Below, in pieces: positions 45,800 through 54,877 of a stretch of 64,000 nt of DNA. The DNA lies in the NCBI GenBank assembly GCA_016235165.1, contig JACRLX010000043.1, forward strand, positions 1-64,000. The letters are read 5' to 3'. The notes beneath the pieces are model-generated. The model was not told the origin of the DNA. It ran no database searches and was given only the letters and a program-made list of their open reading frames with translations. This DNA comes from Rhodocyclales bacterium (GTDB taxonomy: Bacteria > Pseudomonadota > Gammaproteobacteria > Burkholderiales > Rhodocyclaceae). Each line of letters opens with the position of its first letter. Position 1 is the first letter of the stretch. Made by a program: the position numbers and the translations under genes.

Positions 45800-47113
45800 A
45801 TGGCGACGCCGGAGCGCATCGGCAAGTACGAAATCCGATCCAGACTCGGCGAGGGCGCGACCTCCATCGTCTATCTCGGCTACGACCCCTTCGCCAAGCG
45901 CGAGGTTGCGGTCAAGGCCATCTTTCCCGAGGTTCTGCGCGACAAGGAACGGGGCAAGCTGTATCGCAACTTGCTGATGACCGAAGCCTCGCTCGCCGGC
46001 AAGCTCAACCATCCCCACATCGTACAGATTTTCGATGCGGTGCTGGGCGAGGACCAGAGCTACATCGTCATGGAGTACGTCAAGGGCGGCACGCTGGAGC
46101 CATTCTGCTCGCCCAGCACGCTGCTCCCCGTCGACCGCCTGGTGGAGATGATTTTCAAATGCACGCGGGCGCTGGATTACGCCTTTCGCGCCGGGATCAC
46201 CCATCGCGACATCAAGCCGGCCAACATTCTGCTGGCCAATCCGGCGGACAGCCCCGACCATGTCGGCGGCGACATCAAGATTTCCGATTTCGGCGCGGCG
46301 ATGATGACGGGCGCCGATCAGACGCGTACCCAGGTTTCGGGGGTCGGCTCGCCGGCCTACATGTCGCCGCAGCAGGTGCGCGATCATCCGCTCGATCACC
46401 AGACCGACATCTATTCCCTTGGCGTGGTGATGTACCAGTTGCTCAGCGGGCGGCTGCCGTTCCAGTCGACGTCCAACTACGGCATGATCTACCAGATTTG
46501 CAATACCGACCCGCCACCGCCCTCGACCTTTCGCAGCGATCTCCCGGCCAGTCTCGAAGCGGTGGTGGCGCGTGCGATGCAGAAGGAAGTCCAGGCGCGC
46601 TACCAGAGTTGGGAAGAGTTTTCCCACGATCTCGCCCAGTCGTTTCGCAACAAGCAACTCTCGGCGGACCGGCAGGGGTTTCCGGACAGCGAGAAGTTCG
46701 AGTCCTTGCGCGCCTTGCCCTTCTTCGGGGAGTTCTCGGATGTCGACCTCTGGGAGGTCGTGCGCTTCTCGCGCTGGGACGAGGTTGCGGCGGGAACCAT
46801 GATCATGCGCGATGGCGAACGCGGCGACTTTTTTGCCTTCCTCATCGACGGCGAGCTGACGGTATCGAAGAACAACCATCCGCTGGGGCTGCTCACGGCA
46901 GGCGAATGTTTTGGCGAAATGGCCATCATCCGGCGCGGCGAGCACAGTCGTGGCGCCGATGTGGTGGCACGAACCTCGGCTCGCGTGGTCACCATTCCGG
47001 CGCGGGCGCTGCAACATGCATCGGATGCCTGCCGCATGCATTTCTATCAGGGATTCCTCTCCGTCATCGCCGGCCGTCTGGCCTACGCCAACGCGCGCAT
47101 CGCCTCCCTGTGA
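45800..47113 (+). CDS. Ser/Thr protein kinase with C-terminal cyclic-nucleotide-binding domain
   Basis: Hanks-type kinase of 437 residues. The glycine loop GEGATS is at 17-22, the ATP lysine K39, and a probable alpha-C Glu62. The catalytic loop HRDIKPAN is at 135-142 and DFG at 163-165; all residues needed for catalysis are present. Residues about 302-420 form a CRP-type cNMP-binding domain whose phosphate-binding cassette is FGEMAI (371-376) with Arg384 in SRGADVV. The conserved Glu and Arg suggest cyclic nucleotide binding. No membrane helix is present. A membrane adenylate cyclase lies 1.9 kb downstream. The stop overlaps the next gene (GTGA). Confidence 0.9.
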   Translation: MATPERIGKYEIRSRLGEGATSIVYLGYDPFAKREVAVKAIFPEVLRDKERGKLYRNLLMTEASLAGKLNHPHIVQIFDAVLGEDQSYIVMEYVKGGTLEPFCSPSTLLPVDRLVEMIFKCTRALDYAFRAGITHRDIKPANILLANPADSPDHVGGDIKISDFGAAMMTGADQTRTQVSGVGSPAYMSPQQVRDHPLDHQTDIYSLGVVMYQLLSGRLPFQSTSNYGMIYQICNTDPPPPSTFRSDLPASLEAVVARAMQKEVQARYQSWEEFSHDLAQSFRNKQLSADRQGFPDSEKFESLRALPFFGEFSDVDLWEVVRFSRWDEVAAGTMIMRDGERGDFFAFLIDGELTVSKNNHPLGLLTAGECFGEMAIIRRGEHSRGADVVARTSARVVTIPARALQHASDACRMHFYQGFLSVIAGRLAYANARIASL

Positions 47114-48000
47114 CGCCGGATTGGCCCATCGTCGCCAAGCTCATCGGCGCGACCATCGGGAAGGACGTCTCAAAAGCACGGATCCGTCCCGTCCATGGCG
47201 GATCAATCCACTCCGCATGGCAAATCGAGGACGGGCCACAACGATACTTCCTCAAGACCGGCAAGGAAAAAGCAGCTCGAATGTTCGCCGCCGAAGCCGG
47301 AGGGCTCGGCGCACTGGCAGCGGCCGCCGCCATCCGCACGCCCACCGTAATCGCTTGCGGCGCCGCGGACGACTGCGCCTTCATTCTGCTGGAGTGGCTT
47401 GACCTTCAACCCCTGAACCACGCAGCGGGATCGATCCTCGGCCGAAAACTTGCGCAATTGCATCGTTGCCAAGGCGAATCCTGCGGCTGGCATGAGGACA
47501 ACTTCATCGGCGCGACGCCGCAGATCAATACGCCGCATCGGGACTGGGCGTATTTCTTCGGCATGTACCGCCTGCGCCCACAGCTCGACCTGGCAGTGGC
47601 CCGAGGTCTGGACAAGGGGCTGCACGCCAGGGGTTTGGCCATCGTCGAGCGGCTAAGCGGTTTGTTTCTCGACTACCGGCCACAGGCCAGCCTGCTGCAC
47701 GGCGACCTGTGGGCAGGCAACGTCGGTCAGCTCGCCGATGGCGAGCCCGTGATTTTCGACCCGGCGTGCTACCGGGGAGATCGCGAGGCCGACATCGCCA
47801 TGGCCGAGTTGTTCGGCGGTTTTCCCACCAGCTTTTTCGCCGCCTACCGTGAAGATTGGGGACTGGACCGCGACTATGAGCGGCGTAAGCCGCTATACAA
47901 CCTGTACCACATCCTCAATCACTACAACCTTTTTGGCGCCGCCTACCTCGGCCAGGCCGGACGCATGATCGAGGCAGTGCTGGGCGATTTGCGTCGTTAG
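47110..48000 (+). CDS. Fructosamine kinase family protein
   Basis: A 296-residue member of the FN3K/ketosamine-kinase family. Such enzymes phosphorylate sugar adducts on lysines so that they detach from damaged proteins, or act on free ribulosamines. Visible are the N-terminal VHGGSIHSAWQI, the ATP lysine region RYFLKTGKEKAARMFAAEA, the catalytic LLHGDLWAGNVG near 196-207, and FDPACYRGDREADIAMAELF. GTG 47110 is the start because it overlaps the kinase stop as GTGA. The end overlaps grxD, which is on the other strand, by 4 bp. Confidence 0.9.
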   Translation: MTPDWPIVAKLIGATIGKDVSKARIRPVHGGSIHSAWQIEDGPQRYFLKTGKEKAARMFAAEAGGLGALAAAAAIRTPTVIACGAADDCAFILLEWLDLQPLNHAAGSILGRKLAQLHRCQGESCGWHEDNFIGATPQINTPHRDWAYFFGMYRLRPQLDLAVARGLDKGLHARGLAIVERLSGLFLDYRPQASLLHGDLWAGNVGQLADGEPVIFDPACYRGDREADIAMAELFGGFPTSFFAAYREDWGLDRDYERRKPLYNLYHILNHYNLFGAAYLGQAGRMIEAVLGDLRR

Positions 48001-48317
48001 GCAGTCTTGAGCGATTCGAGCTGCTTCTGGAGTTCGCCCGCCTGGTACATCTCGGTCATGATGTCGCTGCCGCCAACGAATTCGCCATTCACATAGAGTT
48101 GCGGAATCGTCGGCCAGTTCGCGTAGTCCTTGATTCCCTGGCGCACATCCGGGTCGGCAAGCACGTCAACAGTGAGAAAATCCTTCACACCGCAGGCCTG
48201 AAGAATCTGCACCGCACGCGCCGAAAAGCCGCATTGCGGAAATTGCTTGCTGCCTTTCATGTACAGCACCACGGGATTGCCGGTAACTGTTTCGTGGATT
48301 TTTTGCTTGATATCCAT
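47997..48317 (-). CDS. grxD: Monothiol glutaredoxin Grx4/GrxD
   Basis: Monothiol glutaredoxin of 106 residues that carries Fe-S clusters with glutathione and BolA-type partners. The CGFS active site is at 29-32 (KQFPQCGFSARAVQIL). WPTIPQLYVNGEFVGGSDI gives the TIP and GG glutathione-binding elements. Length is normal. It is convergent with the fructosamine-kinase-like gene and precedes nothing on its own strand within 8 kb, so it is probably monocistronic. Confidence 0.95.
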   Translation of the reverse strand: MDIKQKIHETVTGNPVVLYMKGSKQFPQCGFSARAVQILQACGVKDFLTVDVLADPDVRQGIKDYANWPTIPQLYVNGEFVGGSDIMTEMYQAGELQKQLESLKTA

Positions 48318-48410
48318 GGGACACCCAAAATAGTTGAGTAAAAAAGTCGAGATATTCTAGCGGCAGCCAACGGGGCCGGTCAAGTATGAACACCACGTGT
48401 GCAGCGAGGC

Positions 48411-48794
48411 TTAATGCAGGATGCGCGGCATGGACAAGACGAACTCGGCAATGGCAGCCTCGAACTGCGTGCCATCCTCGGCCGTCATCTGGTAACTGCC
48501 TTTCATGGTGCCAACCGGCGTGGCCAACTGGCAGCCGCTGGTGTACTCGAAGCTCTGCCCAGGCGCCAGCAAAGGTTGATGCCCGACCACGCCAAGTCCG
48601 CGTACTTCCTGTTTCTGACCTTCGGCGTCGGTAATGATCCAGTGACGGGAAATCAACTGTGCGCTGACATTGCCGGTATTCCGGATTTCGATGGTGTAGG
48701 AGAACACATGCCGGTTGATCGCCGGATCGGACTGCTCCGCGACGTATTGCGTCGTGACCCCCACCTTGATCTCGTATTTCTTTGCTTCGGCCAT
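48411..48794 (-). CDS. apaG: ApaG protein
   Basis: Small immunoglobulin-fold protein of 127 residues. Its core carries RNTGNVSAQLISRHWIITDA and GVVGHQPLLAPGQSFEYTSG, with a closing GSYQMTAEDG segment. The biochemical role is unsettled (links to diadenosine tetraphosphate, magnesium/cobalt tolerance). ATG 48794 is chosen because the family begins MAEAKKYEI; a longer frame from TTG 48824 would add ten residues. The usual ksgA and apaH neighbours are missing. Confidence 0.9.
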   Translation of the reverse strand: MAEAKKYEIKVGVTTQYVAEQSDPAINRHVFSYTIEIRNTGNVSAQLISRHWIITDAEGQKQEVRGLGVVGHQPLLAPGQSFEYTSGCQLATPVGTMKGSYQMTAEDGTQFEAAIAEFVLSMPRILH

Positions 48795-49006
48795 AAGGGC
48801 CGCATTGAACACCAATTCTCCCAAGCGGGCAAGGCAGGCGCGGCCCCTCTATCCTGCCGGGCACCGTGGCACCTGGCCGGCGACCCGCCACGCGCCATCG
48901 ATGCCCATGATTCGATGCCCATGATTCTTGACCATTGAAGGGGATTCCGCGACACTTCGCCAATGCAATTCAATTGGCTACCGGCGCCTTGGCGCAGAAT
49001 CGTCCG

Positions 49007-50335
49007 ATGAGCAAGCTCGAATCCCCAAGACCCGGCGACAGCTTCATGGCCAGGCTGCGCAATGCCGGCATAGAAGCGCATGACAGCGAGGAGGTCAAGC
49101 TCAACAAATCGCTGTTGATGCTGGCGACCGGCCTTGCCAGCGTGGCCATCGTGCTGTGGGTGGCGATCTACTGGACATTGGGGCCGGTATTTTCCGCCAC
49201 CATGCCGCTGGTCTTCCAGCTGCTGCTGGCGGGCAACATGCTGGTCTACCTGCGCACGCGAAATTTCGACTATTTCCGCGTCAGCCAGCTCGGGCTGTTC
49301 CTGTTCCTGCCGTTTGTCGCGCAATGGAGCAGCGACATCATTTCCAGCAGCGGCGTGCTGCTCTGGGCACTGCTCGCCCCGATCGGCGCCATCCTCTGCA
49401 TCGGCGTAAGGCAGTCCGTCGGCTGGTTTGCCGCCTGGGTGATCCTCACCGCAATCTCGGGACTCGCCGACTGGTATCTGGCCGACCCGATCTTCACCCC
49501 CAAGCCCGTCGTGCCGACGCGCACCACCATCGTTTTCTTCGCCATCAACTTCATCGCCTTCTCGGTCATCATCTTCATGCTGCTGCGGCTTTCCATCGGC
49601 ATGAACCGCAAGATGCACAAGAGCCTGGAAGTTGCCCACCAACAGATCAAGATCGAACAGGAACGCTCCGAGAAGCTGCTCCTGAACATCCTGCCGGAAC
49701 CGATCGCCGACCGCCTGCGCGCCTCGGACAAAACCATCGCCGACGGCTTTGCCGACGTCACGGTGATGTTTGCCGACATCGTCAACTTCACCCAGGTCGC
49801 GGCCAACATGTCGCCCTCCCAGGTCTTTGCCATGCTGAACCGGATTTTTTCCGCATTCGACGAACTGGCGGAAGACTATGGCCTGGAAAAAATCAAGACC
49901 ATCGGTGACGCCTACATGGTTGCCGGCGGCCTCAACGAGGACCTTTCCGACTACTCCGCCGCCGTCGCCGACATGGCGATCGCCATGCGCGACCTGTTGC
50001 GGCGGGATTTTTCGATCAACGCATCCCACCTCGAAGTCCGCATCGGCATCGGCACCGGACCCATCGTGGCCGGTGTGCTGGGGAAAAAGAAATTCATCTA
50101 CGACCTGTGGGGCGATACCGTCAATATCGCCAGCCGCATTACCTCCGAAGGCGTGCCGGGCATGATCCAGTGCGACACCATGACCTACCATCGGCTGGCG
50201 GCCAACTTCGACTTCCACGAGCCGCAGACGATCTACCTCAAGGGCAAGGGCAACATGACGGTGTATCGACTGATTGGCCGCAAGGGCAGCGAGCCCCAAA
50301 CCGGGGAGCAGATCGGCCCGGCAGCGCTTTCCTGA
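49007..50335 (+). CDS. Class III adenylate cyclase, membrane-bound
   Basis: Makes cAMP from ATP. Its 442 residues start with about six membrane segments (35-195) and a short coiled-coil (205-225). The cyclase domain from about 245 has metal-binding Asp257 (FADIVNF) and Asp301. The adenine-selecting pair is Lys297 (KIKTIGD) and Asp366 (YDLWGDTVN), and the transition-state residues are Asn373 and Arg377. This Lys/Asp pair predicts ATP rather than GTP specificity. It is convergent with a histidine kinase. The nearby kinase with a cNMP-binding domain is an obvious candidate receptor, but that link is inference. Confidence 0.93.
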   Translation: MSKLESPRPGDSFMARLRNAGIEAHDSEEVKLNKSLLMLATGLASVAIVLWVAIYWTLGPVFSATMPLVFQLLLAGNMLVYLRTRNFDYFRVSQLGLFLFLPFVAQWSSDIISSSGVLLWALLAPIGAILCIGVRQSVGWFAAWVILTAISGLADWYLADPIFTPKPVVPTRTTIVFFAINFIAFSVIIFMLLRLSIGMNRKMHKSLEVAHQQIKIEQERSEKLLLNILPEPIADRLRASDKTIADGFADVTVMFADIVNFTQVAANMSPSQVFAMLNRIFSAFDELAEDYGLEKIKTIGDAYMVAGGLNEDLSDYSAAVADMAIAMRDLLRRDFSINASHLEVRIGIGTGPIVAGVLGKKKFIYDLWGDTVNIASRITSEGVPGMIQCDTMTYHRLAANFDFHEPQTIYLKGKGNMTVYRLIGRKGSEPQTGEQIGPAALS

Positions 50336-50339
50336 CAAA

Positions 50340-52064
50340 TCACTCTGGCGACGGCGGCCTCGTCGCCAGACGGAAGCTAACGCAACCGTCCCGATTCTCG
50401 GCAAGTTCCAGGCAATAGCCGGCGGTCTCGGCATGGCGGGCGGCCTGGTAAAGACCAATGCCATAACCGCTTTCCGACGACACCGGGCCAATGAACAAGG
50501 CGGCCGCGATGGCAACCGCGATGGCCGAGCCATCGTCGGTCGCCGTCAGTTCGAAACCGTCGGGCGACTGCCCAAGACGCAGCACCAGCTTGAGGCCCGG
50601 TTCGCGCAAGTGCTTTTCGGCGGCATTGCGCACCAGGTTGTCGAGCACGCCGGAATAGACCTCCATGGGCAGTTCGCCATCCAGTTCGCCTTCGCTGCGA
50701 AGTTCAACCCAGTCCAGCGCGGCCAGGCGCTGAATCTGCTCGCGCCACCATTCGCGCGCCTCGACCCGACGCAGCACCGAGCCGCCTTGCGGCGCATTGA
50801 GCTTGGCCAGCGTTTCGGCAAGGCGATCGGTAATTGCGGGCAGCTGACGGCGCAGCAGGGACTGGTATTCCGGCGAGGCCTCGGCGCCGGGCTCGATGCC
50901 GGCGGAACAAAGCGCGTTGAGCGATTGCAGCAGGTTCTTCACGTCGTGCGTCAAGCGCGCTCCGGTCTCGTGGATCGCCCGCATGTAGGAAAGTTGCCTG
51001 AGCGCCTGCGCCCGCAGCTTGTCGGCATGGAACTGCGCCAGCAACTGGGCCAGCAGGTTGTAATGCCAGATCAGGGTGGGCGACGGTGCATGCTGGGTGA
51101 ACAACACCAGGACCAGGCCGCCATGGCTGAATTCCCAGCGGCGCCCGCTGGACACTCCGAAACTGCCGCGACTGCCGCCCGCGATCCATTCGCCGCCCTT
51201 GACCCAGGGCAGGCGTTGCGCGATTTCCACGCTGGCCTTTTCGAGGAACGCGTGAGGATCTTCCTCTGCCAGGGCCAGGTTGGACAAGGCCTGCAACCAT
51301 TGTTCGACCGGCAGGCCGATCGACATCAGGTAGCGCGAGATCAGGCTGCCGATTCCCGCAAAACCGGAACGCGGATTCACCGCCAGCCCCAGCAGCATCA
51401 ACACCACGCCCGTCACCAGCAGGGTTTGCAGCAAGGCTTCGACGTAGCCGCTGCCCAGCAGCAGCATCGCCGCCAGACTGCCCAGCATCAACACCGTCAA
51501 TAGCAGGAAAATGAACATGCTATAGACGAAATCGACCACCTCGCGGACGCTATCGACTTCCTGACCCAGCGGCAACAGGGCCATCACCACCAGCAGGAAC
51601 ACCAGGCTGACGTGGCCCAGCCAGACGATTTCGACGGGCGGCTTGGCCTGCGACACCGCCAGGGGCGCCGCAAGCAGTGTCAATGCAAGCACCAGAAAGG
51701 CCAGGGCAAGCAGATAAAACAGGCGCGCCGCGCGGGCGTCATAGAGCAAGACCTTGCCGCCGACAACGCCCGCCAGCATCATGATCCACAGCGTGATCAT
51801 CCAGCCCTTGAGGTAAATGCCGGCCAGCAGGGCCACCGCCAGGACCGCCAGCAGCGACGACAGTGACAGGCGCTGACCGGTATGGACAAAGGGCTGCCAA
51901 AGGATGAACAGGCCAAGGTGGACCAGGAACAGGGTGCGCCCGAACAGCGTGTCCGGCCCCTGCCAAAGCACCACGTACAAGGCCGTAAACAGCGCCAGCA
52001 GCAAGCCGCGACGCAGGGAAATCAGACGCGCCGGGAGGGATACCAAAAGCGGGAAAGGCGCCAC
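50340..52064 (-). CDS. Membrane histidine kinase, PrsK-like orphan
   Basis: Sensor kinase with about nine to ten hydrophobic segments in the first 240 residues, then a GAF-like region. The phosphorylated histidine lies in RLTHDVKNLLQSLNAL, the HDxKN type seen in PrsK-like kinases. The C-terminal ATPase has NLVRNAAEKHL, ATDDGSAIA and SGYGIGLYQAARHAE. No response regulator adjoins. The start is unclear. GTG 52064, just before the first helix, is given here; a TTG at 52163 would add 33 residues that look non-coding. The 5' side faces the pilin promoter, so the two transcripts are divergent. Confidence 0.82.
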   Translation of the reverse strand: MAPFPLLVSLPARLISLRRGLLLALFTALYVVLWQGPDTLFGRTLFLVHLGLFILWQPFVHTGQRLSLSSLLAVLAVALLAGIYLKGWMITLWIMMLAGVVGGKVLLYDARAARLFYLLALAFLVLALTLLAAPLAVSQAKPPVEIVWLGHVSLVFLLVVMALLPLGQEVDSVREVVDFVYSMFIFLLLTVLMLGSLAAMLLLGSGYVEALLQTLLVTGVVLMLLGLAVNPRSGFAGIGSLISRYLMSIGLPVEQWLQALSNLALAEEDPHAFLEKASVEIAQRLPWVKGGEWIAGGSRGSFGVSSGRRWEFSHGGLVLVLFTQHAPSPTLIWHYNLLAQLLAQFHADKLRAQALRQLSYMRAIHETGARLTHDVKNLLQSLNALCSAGIEPGAEASPEYQSLLRRQLPAITDRLAETLAKLNAPQGGSVLRRVEAREWWREQIQRLAALDWVELRSEGELDGELPMEVYSGVLDNLVRNAAEKHLREPGLKLVLRLGQSPDGFELTATDDGSAIAVAIAAALFIGPVSSESGYGIGLYQAARHAETAGYCLELAENRDGCVSFRLATRPPSPE

Positions 52065-52155
52065 AATGAGCTTGGGCCGGCTAGGCGAGATAAGGGGAAG
52101 ACAAGGCGATTCTAGTGAGGCTTGCCAAACGTCATCTGCCAAATAGCTGACGAAC

Positions 52156-52173
52156 CTGTCCAATATTCGACAG
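52156..52173. promoter_or_regulatory. Possible PilR binding site, CTGTC-N8-GACAG
   Basis: A perfect 5-bp dyad with TGTC/GACA cores lies about 100 bp before the predicted pilin transcription start, the usual distance for an enhancer of a sigma-54 promoter. PilR sites described in other bacteria contain TGTC. Confidence 0.5.
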
Positions 52174-52235
52174 ATACCAATCCTTCATACTGCAAGAAAA
52201 TTTCGTAATACATTGTTTTATATATAATTAACAAA

Positions 52236-52253
52236 CTGGCACGCCAACTGCTT
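52236..52253 (+). promoter_or_regulatory. Sigma-54 (-24/-12) promoter of the pilin gene
   Basis: CTGGCACGCCAACTGCTT has the invariant GG-N10-GC spacing and seven bases of the -24 block identical to consensus; only the first T of TTGC at -12 is C. Transcription would begin near 52262, 28 bases before the pilin ATG. Confidence 0.75.
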
Positions 52254-52289
52254 TAGCTTGCTCACCACAACACCAATACGGAGAAGATC

Positions 52290-52991
52290 ATGAAATCCAG
52301 ACAAGCCGGCTTTACCCTGGTCGAAATCGCCATCGTGCTGGTCATCATCGGCCTGCTGCTGGGCGGCGTGCTCAAGGGCCAGGAACTCATCAACAGCGCC
52401 AAGGTGAAGAACTTCGCCACCGACTTCCGCAACATTCCGCTTTTCATCTATGGCTACCAGGACAAGTTTAAGGCGCTGCCGGGTGATGACTCGGCCGTCA
52501 CCACGACTCACTTGGGGACTGCGGTTGGCGGTGTAACGGTCGTCGCGGCTACGACTCCGGCATCCGGCGCCCGCGGCAACGGTGTCATCGAGGGTGCGTG
52601 GAATTCAGCCACGGAGACCGACGAATCGATCCTTTTCTGGCAGCACGTGCGGCTCGCGGGTTTGGCTGCCGGCCCAACTACTGCCCCGGCAGCGGCTGGA
52701 GTGCTGGACTTCCTGCCCAAGAACGCCGACGGCGGCTTTATTGGCATCACTAGCGGCGCCAATACTCCGGTAACAGGCATGTCTGGCACCTACATCGTTT
52801 GTTCGACCAGCATACTTGGCAAGTACGCAAAGCAACTCGACGTGACCATGGATGACGGCAATACGGCAACGGGTTCGCTCCGCGCCATCGCCAATATCAC
52901 CGCACTGAATGCTACTGTTACTGCTGCCGCTGCAGTAGCAAGCTCGGCCATAGACGACGCCACTTCCTACACCATGTGTATGTCGCTCTAA
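52290..52991 (+). CDS. Type IV prepilin-like major pilin
   Basis: A 233-residue prepilin. The leader MKSRQAG is cut by PilD after Gly7, leaving N-terminal Phe and Glu at mature position 5 (FTLVEIAIVLVIIGLLLGGV). After the alpha-1 helix, the Ala/Thr/Gly-rich globular part ends with two cysteines (YIVCSTS and YTMCMSL) that can close a D-loop. ATG 52290 has GGAG eight bases upstream. A sigma-54 promoter precedes it and a strong terminator follows, so it is a highly expressed single gene, presumably controlled by PilSR. It could also be a pseudopilin, but the regulation favours a pilus subunit. Confidence 0.85.
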   Translation: MKSRQAGFTLVEIAIVLVIIGLLLGGVLKGQELINSAKVKNFATDFRNIPLFIYGYQDKFKALPGDDSAVTTTHLGTAVGGVTVVAATTPASGARGNGVIEGAWNSATETDESILFWQHVRLAGLAAGPTTAPAAAGVLDFLPKNADGGFIGITSGANTPVTGMSGTYIVCSTSILGKYAKQLDVTMDDGNTATGSLRAIANITALNATVTAAAAVASSAIDDATSYTMCMSL

Positions 52992-53010
52992 GGTTTCAAG
53001 TAGGATTTGA

Positions 53011-53036
53011 AAGCCCGCTTCGGCGGGCTTTTTTTC
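53011..53036 (+). terminator. Intrinsic terminator after pilin
   Basis: AAGCCCGC, TTCG loop, GCGGGCTT, then TTTTT. A textbook terminator 20 bp after the pilin stop. Confidence 0.92.
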
Positions 53037-53047
53037 TGGTGCCACGG

Positions 53048-54877
53048 ATGTCACCCTCGTTCTACAACGCAACGGCCATCCTCGGCCTGGCAGCAATCTG
53101 GCTATTCGCCCATCGTTACTTCGGCATCCAGCACGATGGCCTGTTCTATGCGGTGCAGGCGCTGGCAAACAATGCACCCGCGGCCTTTGCACGCGACATT
53201 TTTTTTGCCCTCGGCTCGCAGGATGACTACAGCCTGTTCAGCCGGGTGTATGGGCAACTGATCGCGGTGCTGGGCTTGTCCGGCGCGGCGCTCGCGGGAT
53301 TGGTGGCGGCACAGCTGGCCTGGGCAGCGGCGGCCGCCGCCATGGCGCGCCAATGGCTTTCGGGGTCGGCCTTCTGGGTCGGCCTCGCTCTGGTATTCGC
53401 CCTGCCCGGCCATTACGGCTCGCAAGCAGAAGCGGCGCACGACATCCTGCGCTATGCCGAGAGCTTCCTCACCGCGCGCAGTTGGGCTGAGCCGCTGGTC
53501 CTTGCTGCTGTCGCCGCAACACTCGCGGGCCGTCGTAATCTGGCCATAGTGATGACGGTGCTGGCGCTTCTTTGCCATCCGATCATCGCCCTGCCGGGAG
53601 TCATCTTCCTCGCGGCCTGGTTGGTGCGACCCGCCGCACGCACCATACTTTCATGCGTCGTAATTGCCACGATTGCCGCGTTTCTGTTGCCTGAGATGGA
53701 TGCGGAGTGGCTGGCGGAAGTACGCCGTCGCGCCCGCTTCGTCATGCTCGACACCTGGACCTGGGGCGAGCTCCTCGAACCCCTGGCGTGGATCGGCATC
53801 CTTCTGACGGCATCGGCCGGCGCAACTGAAAAGGCACGCCTTGCCTGGCGCAGCCTGGCGCTGGCGGGTGCGACCGGCTACTACCTTGCCCTGCTCGGCA
53901 CCCTCAGCCATGCCGCCCTGCTGATCCAGACCCAACCCTGGCGTTGCCTGTGGCTGCTCAAGCTTACGGCCTTGCTGGCCCTGGTGGCGATCTTCGCCGA
54001 GCGCTGGCGGCGTTCGTCCATCGACCGCTGGCTGCTGGCGGGACTGGCCACCGCCGCGCTGACGGCGCAGACCCTCGGCGGCCCGGTGGCACTGATCCTC
54101 GCCATCCTGGCCCATCGCGCCTGGCGGCATGGGCAGGCGCCAAGCTCGCCTCGCTGGCTGCCGGCCGCCGCTTATGTGGCGCTGTCGGTCACGCTGCTGG
54201 AAACCCTGCTGGCGGTCGTCCAGCAACTCGGCTTCCTCCTGCAACGCATCGGCGAATTGCTGGCGGGCAACAGCGGGATGCCCAGGAGTGACCTTGCCGC
54301 CTACTTCCAGGGGCCACTCGCTCTGCTGCTGCCCCTTGGCATGGCCTTCCTGCTGGGCCTGCAAGCGCGGCGGCCACGGCTGGCCCTGAGCATGGCCGCG
54401 TTGGCGGCAGGCATCGCCGCAGCCGGCTGGTATCGTGCCGACGACCTCGTGCAAAGATTTGCCTATTCGTCGGGGATAGCCCGCCCCTTCGGTGACGCGA
54501 TTGCCCAAACGGACACCGTGCATTGGCAAGGCAATCTGATTTACACCTGGTTCGTCTTGCGGCAAAGCAGTTACGCCTCGCGGGAACAGGGTGCCAGCGC
54601 ACTGTTCTCGCGCGCGGCGGCGATGGAATCGGCGCGACGCCAGAAACGCATCGAAGCCTTCGATGCGGCAAGTGGCGGCGGTGCGACACCCGGCGAGCGG
54701 GAAGCGGCCTTGCGCGAACTCTGCCGCGACCCGGCGCTGGATGTTGCGATCCTCGCGCAGCCCATCGAAGGCCTCGCGACCAAGGCCTGGCCCGACCCGC
54801 TGCGCCAGGCGCCCTGGTACCTGTATCGCTGCGAGCCGCTGCGCGCCCATCTGGCGATGGCGCAAGCCACGCCGTGA
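53048..54877 (+). CDS. Polytopic membrane protein, GT-C-like
   Basis: About 609 residues with a dozen or more hydrophobic segments and a soluble C-terminal tail of about 130 residues. The early loop HRYFGIQHDGLFYAVQALA carries an acidic residue soon after the first helix, as in GT-C glycosyltransferases, but no family motif is decisive. ATG 53048 follows the pilin terminator. The gene abuts GtrA-like, FAD-enzyme and another polytopic gene (overlap GTGA with gtrA-like), which suggests surface glycan or lipid-linked sugar work. An alternative is a transporter. Function is inference. Confidence 0.7.
   Translation: MSPSFYNATAILGLAAIWLFAHRYFGIQHDGLFYAVQALANNAPAAFARDIFFALGSQDDYSLFSRVYGQLIAVLGLSGAALAGLVAAQLAWAAAAAAMARQWLSGSAFWVGLALVFALPGHYGSQAEAAHDILRYAESFLTARSWAEPLVLAAVAATLAGRRNLAIVMTVLALLCHPIIALPGVIFLAAWLVRPAARTILSCVVIATIAAFLLPEMDAEWLAEVRRRARFVMLDTWTWGELLEPLAWIGILLTASAGATEKARLAWRSLALAGATGYYLALLGTLSHAALLIQTQPWRCLWLLKLTALLALVAIFAERWRRSSIDRWLLAGLATAALTAQTLGGPVALILAILAHRAWRHGQAPSSPRWLPAAAYVALSVTLLETLLAVVQQLGFLLQRIGELLAGNSGMPRSDLAAYFQGPLALLLPLGMAFLLGLQARRPRLALSMAALAAGIAAAGWYRADDLVQRFAYSSGIARPFGDAIAQTDTVHWQGNLIYTWFVLRQSSYASREQGASALFSRAAAMESARRQKRIEAFDAASGGGATPGEREAALRELCRDPALDVAILAQPIEGLATKAWPDPLRQAPWYLYRCEPLRAHLAMAQATP

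Noticed and set aside
44537-47041. 834-codon open frame on the minus strand
   Set aside because: Antisense to argH and the protein kinase. No motif, low-complexity charged composition.
48653-50533. 626-codon open frame on the minus strand
   Set aside because: Antisense to the adenylate cyclase, whose metal and base-selecting residues are all present.
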